From NCBI GenBank assembly GCA_900540685.1, contig UQGS01000018.1, positions 1-36,985 on the forward strand: a stretch of DNA of 36,985 bases, written 5' to 3'. The notes below the pieces were generated by a model that had not been told where the DNA came from, searched no databases, and saw only the letters and a program-made list of their open reading frames with translations. This document shows, in pieces, positions 8,406-16,209 of the stretch (position 1 is its first letter; every line of letters starts with the position of its first letter). This DNA is from an uncultured Catenibacterium sp. (GTDB taxonomy: Bacteria; Bacillota_I; Bacilli_A; Erysipelotrichales; Coprobacillaceae). Position numbers and translations under genes: made by a program.

Positions 8406-8487
8406 AACTATATATAACTTTATATATAAATTAGGGAGAAATATAAAAAAATTAAAAGTATATATATAAGTAGGAGGGGATTTTTAT

Positions 8488-9012
8488 ATGAAAGAAAATC
8501 TAGAAGGAAATATTGAAGAAATGAAGAAGTACTTAAAGAAGTTAGATGAGAGTGGTATATATGATGCAGAGAAGTATACACGTTCTTTATTGCATCAAAC
8601 AAGCCAGTTATCTTATTTTTATTGTTCTTTAGTAAAGGATGGTTCTCCATCAGAGACATATTATCATGTCCATAAGCGTCCTAAAGAACATCAGATGGCT
8701 TATTTTAATATCGGTAGAGGATTTCCTAAGGAACTCATGGATGGACATTGGTGTTATGTTGTAAAAGATCTAGGTTATAAGATGCTGATTATACCTTGTA
8801 CATCCATAAAAAAAGAATCATCACCAGTCAATCCACACTTTGAAAAGGACTTAACAGTCCTAGATGACCATGGGATGATTACACATTCTAGAATGCAATT
8901 GACTGACTTACGTACAGTAGATATTCAAAGACTTGATTGTCGTAAACCTTTCTATAACGTCTGTGATGATCAAGAAGAAATTAGAAAATTCATAATAGAA
9001 CACTTATTTTGA
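8488..9012 (+). CDS. Probable PemK/MazF-fold protein, no partner antitoxin
   Basis: 174 residues; AGGAGGGG sits just upstream of ATG 8488. Residues ~1-60 are helical and charged. From ~70 the order of features matches the PemK/MazF barrel: A-Y-F-N-I-G-R-G-F-P-K-E-L near the start, then H-W-C-Y-V-V, M-L-I-I-P-C-T-S (the family's V-x-P-x-T-S strand), and R-M-Q-L-T-D-L-R-T-V-D-I-Q-R-L, which resembles the Q-x-R-T-I-D-x-x-R-L strand. MazF proteins are sequence-specific endoribonucleases. No small antitoxin gene lies beside it, and the fold call is from eye-matching only. It could be a solitary, domesticated member. Confidence 0.6.
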   Translation: MKENLEGNIEEMKKYLKKLDESGIYDAEKYTRSLLHQTSQLSYFYCSLVKDGSPSETYYHVHKRPKEHQMAYFNIGRGFPKELMDGHWCYVVKDLGYKMLIIPCTSIKKESSPVNPHFEKDLTVLDDHGMITHSRMQLTDLRTVDIQRLDCRKPFYNVCDDQEEIRKFIIEHLF

Positions 9013-9046
9013 GTTTTTTGTGCTATGATACTCCTGGTGATGAAAC

Positions 9047-9742
9047 ATGAATGAAATGATGAAGGGAATGAAGAAAAGTATTCCAATCGCATTAGGATAC
9101 TTCCCAGTTGCCTTTTCTTTTGGAGTATTATGTGTCTCAAGTGGCTTGCCTCTAGGACTAGCCACTTTTATATCTCTTACAAACTTAACAAGTTCAGGAC
9201 AGTTTGCAGGAGTACAATTGATTTTATCTGATAGTACTTATCTAGAAATCGCAATAACACTATTGTTGATCAATTTTAGATATTTCTTGATGAGTCTTTC
9301 TTTATCTCAGAAGATTGATGAGAAGATGAATACAATTGAACGTATGATCGTCTCTTTTGGAATTACAGATGAAACATTTGCGTTAGCCAGTCTGCAACCT
9401 GGTAAACTCACATTTAAGTTTATGCTAGGCTTTATTCTTACACCTATTATAGGATGGGTAGGAGGTACTCTTGCCGGAGAATTTATTATGGGCTTATTAC
9501 CTTTAGCACTGCAGGGTGCTATGGGAATTGCTTTATATGGTATGTTCTTAGCTCTTATTGTCCCAGCGATGAAGGATTCAATACCAGTAACTATAGTTGT
9601 TCTCATTTCTATTGGAGTCCATACACTCTTTACCTATGTGCCATTATTTAATGTGATGAGTACTGGTGTACGCTTGATTAGTGCAACACTCATTGCGACA
9701 TGTATGGGTGCCTGGTTATTTCCAAGGGAGGATGAAGCATGA
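9047..9742 (+). CDS. azlC: AzlC family branched-chain amino acid exporter, large subunit
   Basis: 231 residues with seven to eight hydrophobic segments. Family hallmarks are the opening G-Y-F-P-V-A-F-S-F-G-V-L and S-L-T-N-L-T-S-S-G-Q-F-A-G, then I-N-F-R-Y-F-L-M-S-L-S-L and the D-E-T-F-A-L-A motif. AzlC with AzlD exports branched-chain amino acids and toxic analogues. The stop overlaps the azlD start by 4 bases (ATGA), so the pair is translationally coupled. The Shine-Dalgarno sequence is weak (GGTGATG). Confidence 0.93.
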   Translation: MNEMMKGMKKSIPIALGYFPVAFSFGVLCVSSGLPLGLATFISLTNLTSSGQFAGVQLILSDSTYLEIAITLLLINFRYFLMSLSLSQKIDEKMNTIERMIVSFGITDETFALASLQPGKLTFKFMLGFILTPIIGWVGGTLAGEFIMGLLPLALQGAMGIALYGMFLALIVPAMKDSIPVTIVVLISIGVHTLFTYVPLFNVMSTGVRLISATLIATCMGAWLFPREDEA

Positions 9743-10044
9743 CAAGATATCAGATACTAGCTGTCTTAGTGATGGCACTCTTTACTTATCTGCCTCGTTT
9801 TTTACCACTTACTTTCTTTAGAAAGAAGATCACATCTAAGTTTATTAATTCAGCTCTTTATTATTTGCCTTATGCAGTACTAGGAGCATTGACTTTCCCA
9901 GGTGTCTTTAATTCTACACCTAACTTAGTAGAATCATGTGCAGGTATTGTAGTTGCAGTATTTTTTAGTTATAAAGGAAAAGGACTTGTATTTGTGGCTG
10001 TTGCAGCCATATTAGCATCCTATATTGTACAGTTTGTGATTTAA
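9739..10044 (+). CDS. azlD: AzlD family branched-chain amino acid exporter, small subunit
   Basis: 101 residues, the usual ~100 for AzlD, with four hydrophobic segments. The block T-Y-L-P-R-F-L-P-L-T-F-F near residues 16-27 and the L-P-Y-A-V-L-G-A-L-T-F-P segment are characteristic. It works with AzlC in the membrane. ATGA overlap with azlC; no clear terminator follows before the yjdF leader. Confidence 0.92.
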   Translation: MTRYQILAVLVMALFTYLPRFLPLTFFRKKITSKFINSALYYLPYAVLGALTFPGVFNSTPNLVESCAGIVVAVFFSYKGKGLVFVAVAAILASYIVQFVI

Positions 10045-10111
10045 AATCATGTTAATCGTGCCATATGGCTTGATTATAAATACAAAGATAAAAACGCAAT
10101 GTATATTGAAA

Positions 10112-10216
10112 AATATGCTAGAGCCGGTAGGTAGCCCGGCCGTCCTATGAATTATAGGGTAAGTAACCTGCCCCTCCGGGTTGTCCATTCTTTGTTCAAT
10201 TATTTTTTAGGAGGGA
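10112..10216 (+). promoter_or_regulatory. yjdF RNA motif (azaaromatic riboswitch)
   Basis: The sequence GCTAGAGCCGGTAGGTAGCC (10117 on), the GCCGG/CCGGC helix, the AGGGTAAGTAACCTGCCCC block and CCGGGTTGTCC reproduce the conserved yjdF aptamer. It lies directly before a yjdF gene, which is its known context; these aptamers bind flat azaaromatic compounds. CCCTCC (10172-10177) inside the aptamer is complementary to the Shine-Dalgarno GGAGGG (10210-10215), and there is no terminator, so control of translation is likely. Confidence 0.88.
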
Positions 10217-10221
10217 ATCTT

Positions 10222-10638
10222 ATGGACAAAGCAAGTGTAAAATTGACAGTGTATTTTGAAGAACCTTTTTGGATAGGCGTATTTGAGCGTATTGAAGATG
10301 GTAAACTATCTGTGGCGAAGGTAACATTTGGTGCAGAACCAAAAGACTACGAAGTGCAGGAGTATATTCGAAAACATTATTCTAGTTTGAAATTCAGTCC
10401 GGCTGTTGATATTGTTGTAAAAGATATGAAAAGAAATCCCAAAAGGATGCAGCGTGAAGCAAAAAAACAGATGCAGGAAACAGTTGTTGGTACTAAATCG
10501 CAGCAGGCATTGAAATTACAGCAGGAACATAACAAACAGGAACGTAAAAAGAGAAGCCATCAGAGAAAAGAGGCTGAGAAAAAACGAATGTTTGATTTGA
10601 AACAGCAAAAGAAAAGAGAGAAGCATAAGGGACATTAA
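10222..10638 (+). CDS. yjdF: YjdF family protein (DUF2992)
   Basis: 138 residues from ATG 10222, with AGGAGGG 7 bases upstream. A frame to 10147 exists but would be inside the riboswitch. The N-terminal ~75 residues (V-K-L-T-V-Y-F-E-E-P-F-W-I-G-V-F-E-R, then A-K-V-T-F-G-A-E-P-K-D-Y-E-V) are the YjdF fold. The rest is a very basic, Lys/Gln/Glu-rich helix, M-K-R-N-P-K-R followed by repeated K-K-R, likely a coiled coil that contacts nucleic acid. The biochemical role is unknown; the family is linked to azaaromatic sensing through its riboswitch. Confidence 0.93.
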   Translation: MDKASVKLTVYFEEPFWIGVFERIEDGKLSVAKVTFGAEPKDYEVQEYIRKHYSSLKFSPAVDIVVKDMKRNPKRMQREAKKQMQETVVGTKSQQALKLQQEHNKQERKKRSHQRKEAEKKRMFDLKQQKKREKHKGH

Positions 10639-10663
10639 AGTTCCTTTGCTTTTGCTCAAATTC

Positions 10664-10706
10664 ACATTTGTAGAATTAACAATTGGTTGTTCTATGATTG
10701 TAAAAA
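10664..10706 (+). repeat. Left copy of an imperfect 43-bp direct repeat
   Basis: Starts acatttgtagaattaac and contains AACAA-ttgg-TTGTT. It matches 11890-11932 at about 36 of 43 positions. It lies 26 bases after the yjdF stop. Confidence 0.75.
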
Positions 10707-10731
10707 GATATTTATCTAAAGAAACGACAAA

Positions 10732-10766
10732 ATCCCCCACCTTTATATGAAATATAGGTGGGGGAT
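10732..10766. terminator. Strong hairpin between yjdF and the DUF1016 gene
   Basis: ATCCCCCACCT (10732-10742) pairs with AGGTGGGGGAT (10756-10766), 13-base loop. Only the minus-strand reading has a short T4 after the stem, but the stem is very GC-rich and is probably a terminator or transcript end for yjdF. Confidence 0.6.
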
Positions 10767-10855
10767 GAATTTATTTGAGAAATTTTAGAATAGTGAGGGT
10801 ATAAGATATATAGGAAGCTTCTTTTCTTAAATATACAGAGGGGGGGAGTAAGAGC

Positions 10856-11899
10856 ATGGATTATGATTTACAAAAAAATCAAAATGCAGAACAGACTTAT
10901 CATTCCATTCGTAATTCTATTGTGTCTGCACAGCATCGTTTGAGCACAGCCGTAAATTCTGCTATGGTAACAACTTATTGGGAAATTGGAGAACAGATTT
11001 TTAAAGCATGTGGAGAAAATGATCGTGCAGAATATGGAAAGAGATTATTGGAATATCTTTCAAAGCAGCTGACAGCAGAGTTTGGAAAAGGTTTTGATAA
11101 ATCAAATCTTCGTAAGATGAGGCAGTTTTATTGCACTTTTCCAATTCGAGACACACTGTGTCCTGAATTGAGCTGGTCACATTATCGTGTCTTGATGCGT
11201 ATAAATGATGAACAGGTACGAACGTTTTATATGGAGGAATGTGCAAAAGCAGCATGGAGTGTTCGTCAGCTAGAACGACAGATTAACACGTTGTATTATC
11301 AGCGTGTTTTAGCAAGCCAGGATAAGACTGCAGTTGCAAAAGAAATTCAGACAACGGAGCCAAAACTAGAATATGAGAAAATAGTGAAAAATCCTTATGT
11401 CATGGAATTTCTGCAAATTCAGCCAGACACTCATGTGTATGAAGGAGATTTGGAACAGGCATTGATTGATCATCTTCAACATTTCCTTTTGGAACTTGGA
11501 AGAGGATTTTCTTTTGTAGCACGCTAAAAGAGATTTACATTGGATGGACAAGATTTTTTCATTGATTTTGTATTTTACAACTATATTTTAAAATGCTTTG
11601 TTCTTATTGACTTAAAAATGGGAAAACTGACCCATCAGGATTTAGGACAAATGCAGATGTATGTGAATTATTATACTCGTGAAATGATGAATGAAGGAGA
11701 TACGCAGCCTATAGGGATTGTGCTTTGTGCAGATAAGGGAGATTCTATTGTAAAATATACACTACCTGAAGATAATCACCAGATATTTGCATCGAAATAT
11801 TTCTCCTATTTGCCGTCAGAAGAAGAATTGAAACGTGAATTAAATTTGAAAGAATTTCACAAAAAGAATGAAAACGAAAATATAAACCAGCATTTGTAG
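10856..11899 (+). pseudogene. DUF1016 (YhcG-like) PDDEXK nuclease family gene broken by one in-frame TAA
   Basis: The 348-codon frame is intact except for TAA at 11525-11527. It reads ...G-F-S-F-V-A-R-stop-K-R-F-T-L-D-G-Q-D-F-F-I-D-F. Family members usually have Gln at this place, so CAA to TAA is the simplest change. Residues ~1-180 are the DUF1016 N-terminal winged-helix-like domain. The PDDEXK catalytic part, with F-I-D-F-V-F-Y-N and V-L-I-D-L-K, lies wholly after the stop, so the truncated 223-residue product lacks the active site. A TTG at 11540 could in theory restart. The family occurs on mobile islands and in restriction-type contexts. GGGGGGAG precedes ATG 10856; direct repeats flank the gene. 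Confidence 0.9.
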
Positions 11900-11932
11900 A
11901 GTCAATAATCAGTTGTTTTATGATTGAAAAAT
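11890..11932 (+). repeat. Right copy of the imperfect 43-bp direct repeat
   Basis: Starts gcatttgtagagtcaat and covers the last codons and the stop of the DUF1016 gene. Its inner hairpin AATAA-tcag-TTGTT keeps pairing with the left copy's pattern through a G-U change. Confidence 0.75.
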
Positions 11933-11943
11933 AAGAAAATTAA

Positions 11944-11988
11944 TAACGTCGGTATAAGATTTTAATATCCGGTACTGACGTTTTTTTT
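11944..11988 (+). terminator. Intrinsic terminator after the DUF1016 gene
   Basis: AACGTCGGTA pairs with TACTGACGTT (one G-U pair), followed by eight Ts. Confidence 0.88.
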
Positions 11989-12029
11989 GATTCTATAAAG
12001 AAATGTTTAACTATAACGAATTTTTTAAC

Positions 12030-12062
12030 AAAAAAATGAGCATCACCAATTGGCGATGCTCA
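12030..12062 (-). terminator. Intrinsic terminator of ackA
   Basis: Minus strand: TGAGCATCGCC, loop AATT, GGTGATGCTCA with one G-U pair, then T7. It is placed just after the ackA stop. Confidence 0.88.
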
Positions 12063-12068
12063 CTTATC

Positions 12069-13259
12069 TTATAAGTTTAATAATTCTTTTGTATCTCTTG
12101 CAATCACTAATTCTTCATCAGTTGGTACTACGAATACCTTGATTTTAGATTCAGGTGCAGAAATTAATCTTTCACCATGACCTTCTACATTAGCCTTATC
12201 ATCTAATACGATGCCTAAAGCTTCTTTGATTAGATCAATAATTGCTTCTCTTGCGATAAAGCTGTTTTCACCAATACCAGCAGTGAATGAAATCGCATCA
12301 ACATGTCCAAGTTCTACAAAATAAGAACCAATATAATCAGCTACACGTTTTCTAAACATGTTAAAAGCTAATTCTGCTCTTGGATTACCAGCATCCTTTG
12401 CATCAATGATATCTCTCATATCACCAGAAACTCCAGATACACCTAATAAACCAGATTCCTTATTTAACATCTTGAATACAGTCTTCATATCATATCCAAG
12501 ATTTTCAATTAAGTGGTCTACAACTGATGCATCAATATCACCAGAACGAGTAGCCATCATAACACCAGCAAGAGGTGTAAGACCCATTGAAGTATCAATA
12601 GACTTACCATCTTTTACAGCACAAAGTGAAGCACCAGCACCTAAATGACAGACAATGATGTTGGCATGTTCAGGATTGCCTAATAAATCCTGAGTACGTT
12701 TTGATACATAATAATGAGAAGTACCATGTGCACCATATTTTCTAATCTTGTTTTCTTCATAGAACTTATATGGGATAGGGTAAACTGCATTTTCTGGTTT
12801 GATAGAGTGATGGAAAGCTGTATCAAATACTGCTACAGCGCCTGCAGTAGGAATAGCTTCCTTGAATGCATTGATACCAATAATATGTGCAGGGTTATGA
12901 AGTGGTGCAAGTGGTGATAATTCATCAATCTTAGCGATGACATCATCATCTACAACACAAGAACCATCGAAATAAGGACCACCCTGTACGACACGATGAC
13001 CAATACCCTTGATTTCATCTAAACGTTCAACAATCTTCTTTTCAATTAATGTATCAAGTAATACCTGTACAGCTTCCTTATGAGTAGGAACTGCAAAGAC
13101 CTTCTTGTCTTTAGTGCCGTTGTACTTGATAGTGAAGATTGAATCTTCCATACCGATTCTTTCAATAATACCTGAAGTAATAACACTTTCAGTATCCATT
13201 TCAAATAACTGGAACTTCAATGAAGAACTTCCACAGTTAACTGATAAAACTTTTGACAT
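12069..13259 (-). CDS. ackA: Acetate kinase
   Basis: 396 residues, the standard length. It converts acetyl-phosphate and ADP to acetate and ATP, the energy-yielding last step of acetate fermentation. Signature features are the N-terminal V-N-C-G-S-S-S-L-K-F-Q, F-D-T-A-F-H-H with the catalytic Asp, H-G-T-S-H-Y-Y-V, the H-L-G-A-G-A-S-L-C-A-V phosphate-binding loop, M-A-T-R-S-G-D-I-D and F-T-A-G-I-G-E-N. AGGAGGA sits before ATG. It is monocistronic; pta is not in the window. Confidence 0.98.
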   Translation of the reverse strand: MSKVLSVNCGSSSLKFQLFEMDTESVITSGIIERIGMEDSIFTIKYNGTKDKKVFAVPTHKEAVQVLLDTLIEKKIVERLDEIKGIGHRVVQGGPYFDGSCVVDDDVIAKIDELSPLAPLHNPAHIIGINAFKEAIPTAGAVAVFDTAFHHSIKPENAVYPIPYKFYEENKIRKYGAHGTSHYYVSKRTQDLLGNPEHANIIVCHLGAGASLCAVKDGKSIDTSMGLTPLAGVMMATRSGDIDASVVDHLIENLGYDMKTVFKMLNKESGLLGVSGVSGDMRDIIDAKDAGNPRAELAFNMFRKRVADYIGSYFVELGHVDAISFTAGIGENSFIAREAIIDLIKEALGIVLDDKANVEGHGERLISAPESKIKVFVVPTDEELVIARDTKELLNL

Positions 13260-13283
13260 GCTTATATCCTCCTAAACACCCCT

Positions 13284-13312
13284 ATTATAAACAGAAACCC
13301 CTAACATTTCTA
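13284..13312 (-). promoter_or_regulatory. Probable ackA promoter
   Basis: Minus strand: TAGAAA (13307-13312), 17-base spacer, perfect TATAAT (13284-13289). Confidence 0.6.
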
Positions 13313-13329
13313 CTATAAATTTAGATTAC

Positions 13330-13358
13330 GTGACAAAAAGAATATTCTGTAATATAAT
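13330..13358 (+). promoter_or_regulatory. Sigma-A promoter of the TPP riboswitch-thiT transcript
   Basis: GTGACA (13330-13335), 17-base spacer, perfect TATAAT (13353-13358). It starts the transcript a few bases before the riboswitch. Confidence 0.85.
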
Positions 13359-13365
13359 CGTTCAT

Positions 13366-13456
13366 GCCAGGGGCGCGTATAACGCTGAGATAGACGAAAG
13401 TCTGGTCCCTTAGCATCTGATCTGGGTAATACCAGCGTAGAGAGGCCGAACTTTTT
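13366..13456 (+). promoter_or_regulatory. TPP riboswitch (thi-box)
   Basis: Conserved thi-box elements appear in order: AGGGGCGC, GCTGAGATAGACGAAAGTCT (P3 with the CUGAGA pyrimidine-sensor core), GTCCCTTAGCATCTGATCTGG and GGTAATACCAGCGTAGAGAGG. It lies 50 bases before thiT. No T-tracted terminator follows. TCCCTT (13407-13412 region) is complementary to the GGGGA of the thiT Shine-Dalgarno, so translational control is plausible. Confidence 0.95.
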
Positions 13457-13505
13457 TAGTGACTTCTTTGCGTCATCTTAGTCATTAGAAAGGGGAGATT
13501 TATAA

Positions 13506-14051
13506 ATGAATAAGAAGACATTATCCACTAGAGCCATTGCATACGTCGCATTATTTATCGCTATGCAGTTAGTTCTAGAAGTACTTTTTAAGGTGGTTCC
13601 AGGACAGCCAGAAGGTGGTTCTATTACTTTAAGTTTATTGCCAATCGTACTTGCAAGCTATTTAATGGGTGCACAGTATGGAATTATTGTCGGTGTTGGT
13701 GCCACTGTTATGCAGTTTGTATTAGGTCTTGCTTCATATTATGGACCTTGGTCTGTAGTATTAGACTATCTAGTACCATTATCAGCACTTGGTATTGCAG
13801 GCTTTATTCCTAATATTAAGTTAGGTAAGACTGAAGTCTATACAGGAATATTCGTAGGAATGATTCTTAAGTTCATTTCACATTTATTATCTGGTGCTGT
13901 ATTATTCGCAAGCTATTCACCAAAGAATATGAACCCTTGGGTTTATTCATTCCTATACAACATTGGTTATAATGTAGGTACACTTGTTTTTACTTATGTA
14001 GTATTTGCACTTATTTATCCAAAACTTCAGAAAGCATTTAAGGCTATTTAA
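13506..14051 (+). CDS. thiT: ECF transporter S-component for thiamine
   Basis: 181 residues with six hydrophobic segments, the normal ThiT size. ThiT binds thiamine and docks on a shared EcfA-EcfA'-EcfT module, which is not encoded here and must lie elsewhere (group II ECF). The N-terminal arginine-alanine segment (T-R-A-I-A-Y-V-A-L-F-I-A), the L1 loop with P-E-G-G-S-I-T-L-S-L-L-P-I and the later W-S-V-V-L-D-Y and F-I-S-H-L-L-S-G motifs match ThiT. The TPP riboswitch upstream confirms the substrate. AAAGGGGAG precedes the ATG. Confidence 0.95.
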   Translation: MNKKTLSTRAIAYVALFIAMQLVLEVLFKVVPGQPEGGSITLSLLPIVLASYLMGAQYGIIVGVGATVMQFVLGLASYYGPWSVVLDYLVPLSALGIAGFIPNIKLGKTEVYTGIFVGMILKFISHLLSGAVLFASYSPKNMNPWVYSFLYNIGYNVGTLVFTYVVFALIYPKLQKAFKAI

Positions 14052-14076
14052 CAGTGGGGAACCACTGTTTTTTTTA
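14051..14076 (+). terminator. Intrinsic terminator of thiT
   Basis: ACAGTGG, loop GGAA, CCACTGT, then T8. The hairpin starts at the last base of the stop codon. Confidence 0.92.
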
Positions 14077-14118
14077 TTCATAACACAAATATACAACAAG
14101 AAAAGGTTTTATTTAGGA

Positions 14119-14158
14119 AAAAACAGGTGAGGTTTATGTACATTTCACCTGTTTTTTG
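14119..14158 (+). terminator. Second hairpin with T-tract before the DUF402 gene
   Basis: AAAACAGGTGA pairs with TCACCTGTTTT followed by a T-run; the loop is ~14 bases. It lies 35 bases before the next start codon, so it may be a leader attenuator or a relic terminator rather than the thiT terminator. Confidence 0.7.
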
Positions 14159-14192
14159 CTATGATATTCGATAGGTTGAAAGAGGTTTGATT

Positions 14193-14756
14193 ATGAAGAA
14201 TTCATTAGTTGGGCAGGATGTGCTCATCCATTGCTATAAGCATGACGGTAAACCACATCGTACGTGGTCACGCTGTAAGATATTAGAAGAAACAGATCGC
14301 CATTTTATCGGTATAAATAATAATACATTAGTGACAGAATCAGATGGTCGTTCATGGGTTACTAAAGAACCTGCCATCTGTTATTTCCCTAAGGATAGAT
14401 GGTATAATGTGATCTGTATGATCAGAAGTGATGGTATCTATTATTATTGTAATATTGCCTCTCCTATATTATATGATGGAGAAGCACTTAAATATATTGA
14501 TTATGATCTCGATTTAAAGGTATGGCCTGGTTATCGTTATAAGGTATTAGATGAAGGTGAATATGCTGCTCATCGTATTAAATATCAATATTCAGATGAA
14601 TTAGATGAGATATTCCATGAACAGCTCAATCGTTTGATTGTGATGACAATGAATGCATCTGGTCCTTTTCGTGCAGGATTTGCCCAGGAGTGGTATAATA
14701 AATATCAGCAGATGATGAAAAATAGAGGAACTAAAAATGATAAACTTAAAAAATGA
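14193..14756 (+). CDS. DUF402 family nucleoside tri-/diphosphate phosphatase
   Basis: 187 residues from ATG 14193, with AGAGG upstream; a TTG at 14187 is also in frame. The DUF402 pattern is clear: Y-K-H-D-G-K-x-H-R-T-W-S-R near the start, then W-Y-N-V-I-C-M-I-R-S-D-G-I-Y-Y-Y-C-N-I-A-S-P, and Y-I-D-Y-D-L-D-L-K-V-W-P-G with the clustered acidic metal ligands, then a C-terminal helical tail. Characterised relatives hydrolyse NTPs and NDPs. It overlaps tsaE by 20 bases and so heads the t6A operon. Confidence 0.88.
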   Translation: MKNSLVGQDVLIHCYKHDGKPHRTWSRCKILEETDRHFIGINNNTLVTESDGRSWVTKEPAICYFPKDRWYNVICMIRSDGIYYYCNIASPILYDGEALKYIDYDLDLKVWPGYRYKVLDEGEYAAHRIKYQYSDELDEIFHEQLNRLIVMTMNASGPFRAGFAQEWYNKYQQMMKNRGTKNDKLKK

Positions 14757-15183
14757 AGCTGAAATGATTGCTTTTGGTAAACGTATTGGAGAAACAATCT
14801 TTCCCCATTCTATTATCACATTAACAGGTGATCTAGGGGCTGGTAAGACAACATTCACAAAAGGAATAGGACAGGGTCTTGATATCAAGAAGATCATTAA
14901 TTCTCCAACATTCACTATTGTGAAGGTTTATTCTGGACGTATGACCCTCTATCATTTTGATGCATATCGCCTAGAAGGGGCAGATGATGATTTAGGATTT
15001 GAAGAGATGTTTGAAGATGATGGCTTATGTGTGATTGAATGGCCACAGTTTATTGAAGACATTATTCCAGAAGAAAGATTAGAAATAGAAATAATAAAGA
15101 ATGAAGATGAAACACGTTCTTTAAAGCTTCATCCTATTGGAGAAAAATATGAGAACTATGTGAGGGAGGTTACACATGATTAG
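14737..15183 (+). CDS. tsaE: tRNA threonylcarbamoyladenosine biosynthesis ATPase TsaE
   Basis: 148 residues. P-loop G-D-L-G-A-G-K-T-T-F (~29-38) and N-S-P-T-F-T-I-V define TsaE. The later Y-H-F-D-A-Y-R-L and C-V-I-E-W-P-Q-F-I-E are family motifs. TsaE powers the TsaB-TsaD complex that makes t6A37 on ANN-decoding tRNAs. It overlaps the upstream DUF402 gene by 20 bases and tsaB by 8, so the operon is tightly coupled. Confidence 0.97.
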   Translation: MINLKNEAEMIAFGKRIGETIFPHSIITLTGDLGAGKTTFTKGIGQGLDIKKIINSPTFTIVKVYSGRMTLYHFDAYRLEGADDDLGFEEMFEDDGLCVIEWPQFIEDIIPEERLEIEIIKNEDETRSLKLHPIGEKYENYVREVTHD

Positions 15184-15781
15184 TTTAGTGATGGATACAT
15201 CAAATAGTTATTTAGCTGTAGGCTTATATCAGGATAATGTGTGCCTAGAAGCCTTCCAGGAAAAAGGGTCTAGAAGACAATCAGAAAAAGCGATTCCTAC
15301 ATTAAAGGAAGTGCTTGATCGTCATGATATTGCTTTAAAGGATGTAAATGAAATGATTATCACATCAGGACCTGGTTCTTATACAGGTGTGAGAGTTGCC
15401 ATGACTATCGCAAAGACACTTGCTGCAGTATCTGATGTAAAGATTAAATCAGTGAGTTCTTTAGCGGCTTATGCTGGTATGAATCAGGCATTAATCGTGA
15501 TTGATGCAAGAGGACATAAGGTCTTTGTAGGTGTTTATGAAAATGGCTTACCTTTAATTAAGGAACAAGTCATGACTTTAGAAGACTTCACTCAGTTACG
15601 TGCTGAATACAGTGATTATGAACTTGTGGGTGAAATAGGCTGTCTTGGCTTAGATGAAAAAGAATGTAATCTATGTGCCAATATTTATGCATTAGGTCAG
15701 ATGGCTGCTCCAATTGCGAATGTTGATCTATTAGTACCAACTTATATTAAAGATGTTGAGGCTAAGAAAGCATGTTATTAA
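15176..15781 (+). CDS. tsaB: tRNA threonylcarbamoyladenosine biosynthesis protein TsaB
   Basis: 201 residues, slightly short of the ~220-230 usual. ASKHA fold with M-D-T-S-N-S-Y-L-A-V-G-L, the signature S-G-P-G-S-Y-T-G-V-R-V, and I-D-A-R-G-H-K-V-F-V-G-V-Y. TsaB is the non-catalytic partner of TsaD in the t6A complex. It overlaps both neighbours (tsaE by 8, rimI by 10). Confidence 0.95.
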   Translation: MISLVMDTSNSYLAVGLYQDNVCLEAFQEKGSRRQSEKAIPTLKEVLDRHDIALKDVNEMIITSGPGSYTGVRVAMTIAKTLAAVSDVKIKSVSSLAAYAGMNQALIVIDARGHKVFVGVYENGLPLIKEQVMTLEDFTQLRAEYSDYELVGEIGCLGLDEKECNLCANIYALGQMAAPIANVDLLVPTYIKDVEAKKACY

Positions 15782-16209
15782 GAGAAATGCAGGAAGAAGA
15801 TCTTGATGAGATTGAAAGACTAGAAGGGCTATTGTTTACTCCAGCCTGGTCTAAAGAAGATTTTCTTCATGAATTAAAGACAAACGATTATGCCCATTAT
15901 TATGTTCTTGTAGATGACAAAATTGTTGGTTATGCAGGATTCTGGTATGCTTATGAAAACTGTGAACTCACTACAATTGGGATTGATCCAAATTATCAGG
16001 GCAAAGGCCTTTCTAAGTTATTAATGGATTATGGTTTAAAAGAAGGACATAATAAAGGATGTATGAATTATAGTTTAGAAGTGCGTGTATCAAATGAACG
16101 TGCGATTCGTTTATATAAGAAGTATGGTTATGAGATATGTGCTATACGTAAAGATTATTATGCAGACCATGAGGATGCCTATCTCATGGTAAGAAAGGAG
16201 GAAAAATAA
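15772..16209 (+). CDS. rimI: Ribosomal-protein-alanine N-acetyltransferase (GNAT)
   Basis: 145 residues, standard for RimI. The acetyl-CoA pyrophosphate loop is N-Y-Q-G-K-G-L-S-K-L-L, preceded by L-T-T-I-G-I-D-P and followed by L-E-V-R-V-S-N-E-R-A-I-R-L-Y-K-K-Y-G-Y, the diagnostic RimI strand. It acetylates the N-terminal alanine of ribosomal protein S18 in E. coli. Its position between tsaB and tsaD is conserved across Firmicutes. Confidence 0.94.
   Translation: MLLREMQEEDLDEIERLEGLLFTPAWSKEDFLHELKTNDYAHYYVLVDDKIVGYAGFWYAYENCELTTIGIDPNYQGKGLSKLLMDYGLKEGHNKGCMNYSLEVRVSNERAIRLYKKYGYEICAIRKDYYADHEDAYLMVRKEEK

Noticed and set aside
10147..10221. Upstream extension of the yjdF frame
   Set aside because: Falls within the riboswitch aptamer; the good Shine-Dalgarno points to 10222.
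11001..11255. Minus-strand frame inside the DUF1016 gene
   Set aside because: Shadow of a strongly recognisable coding region on the other strand.
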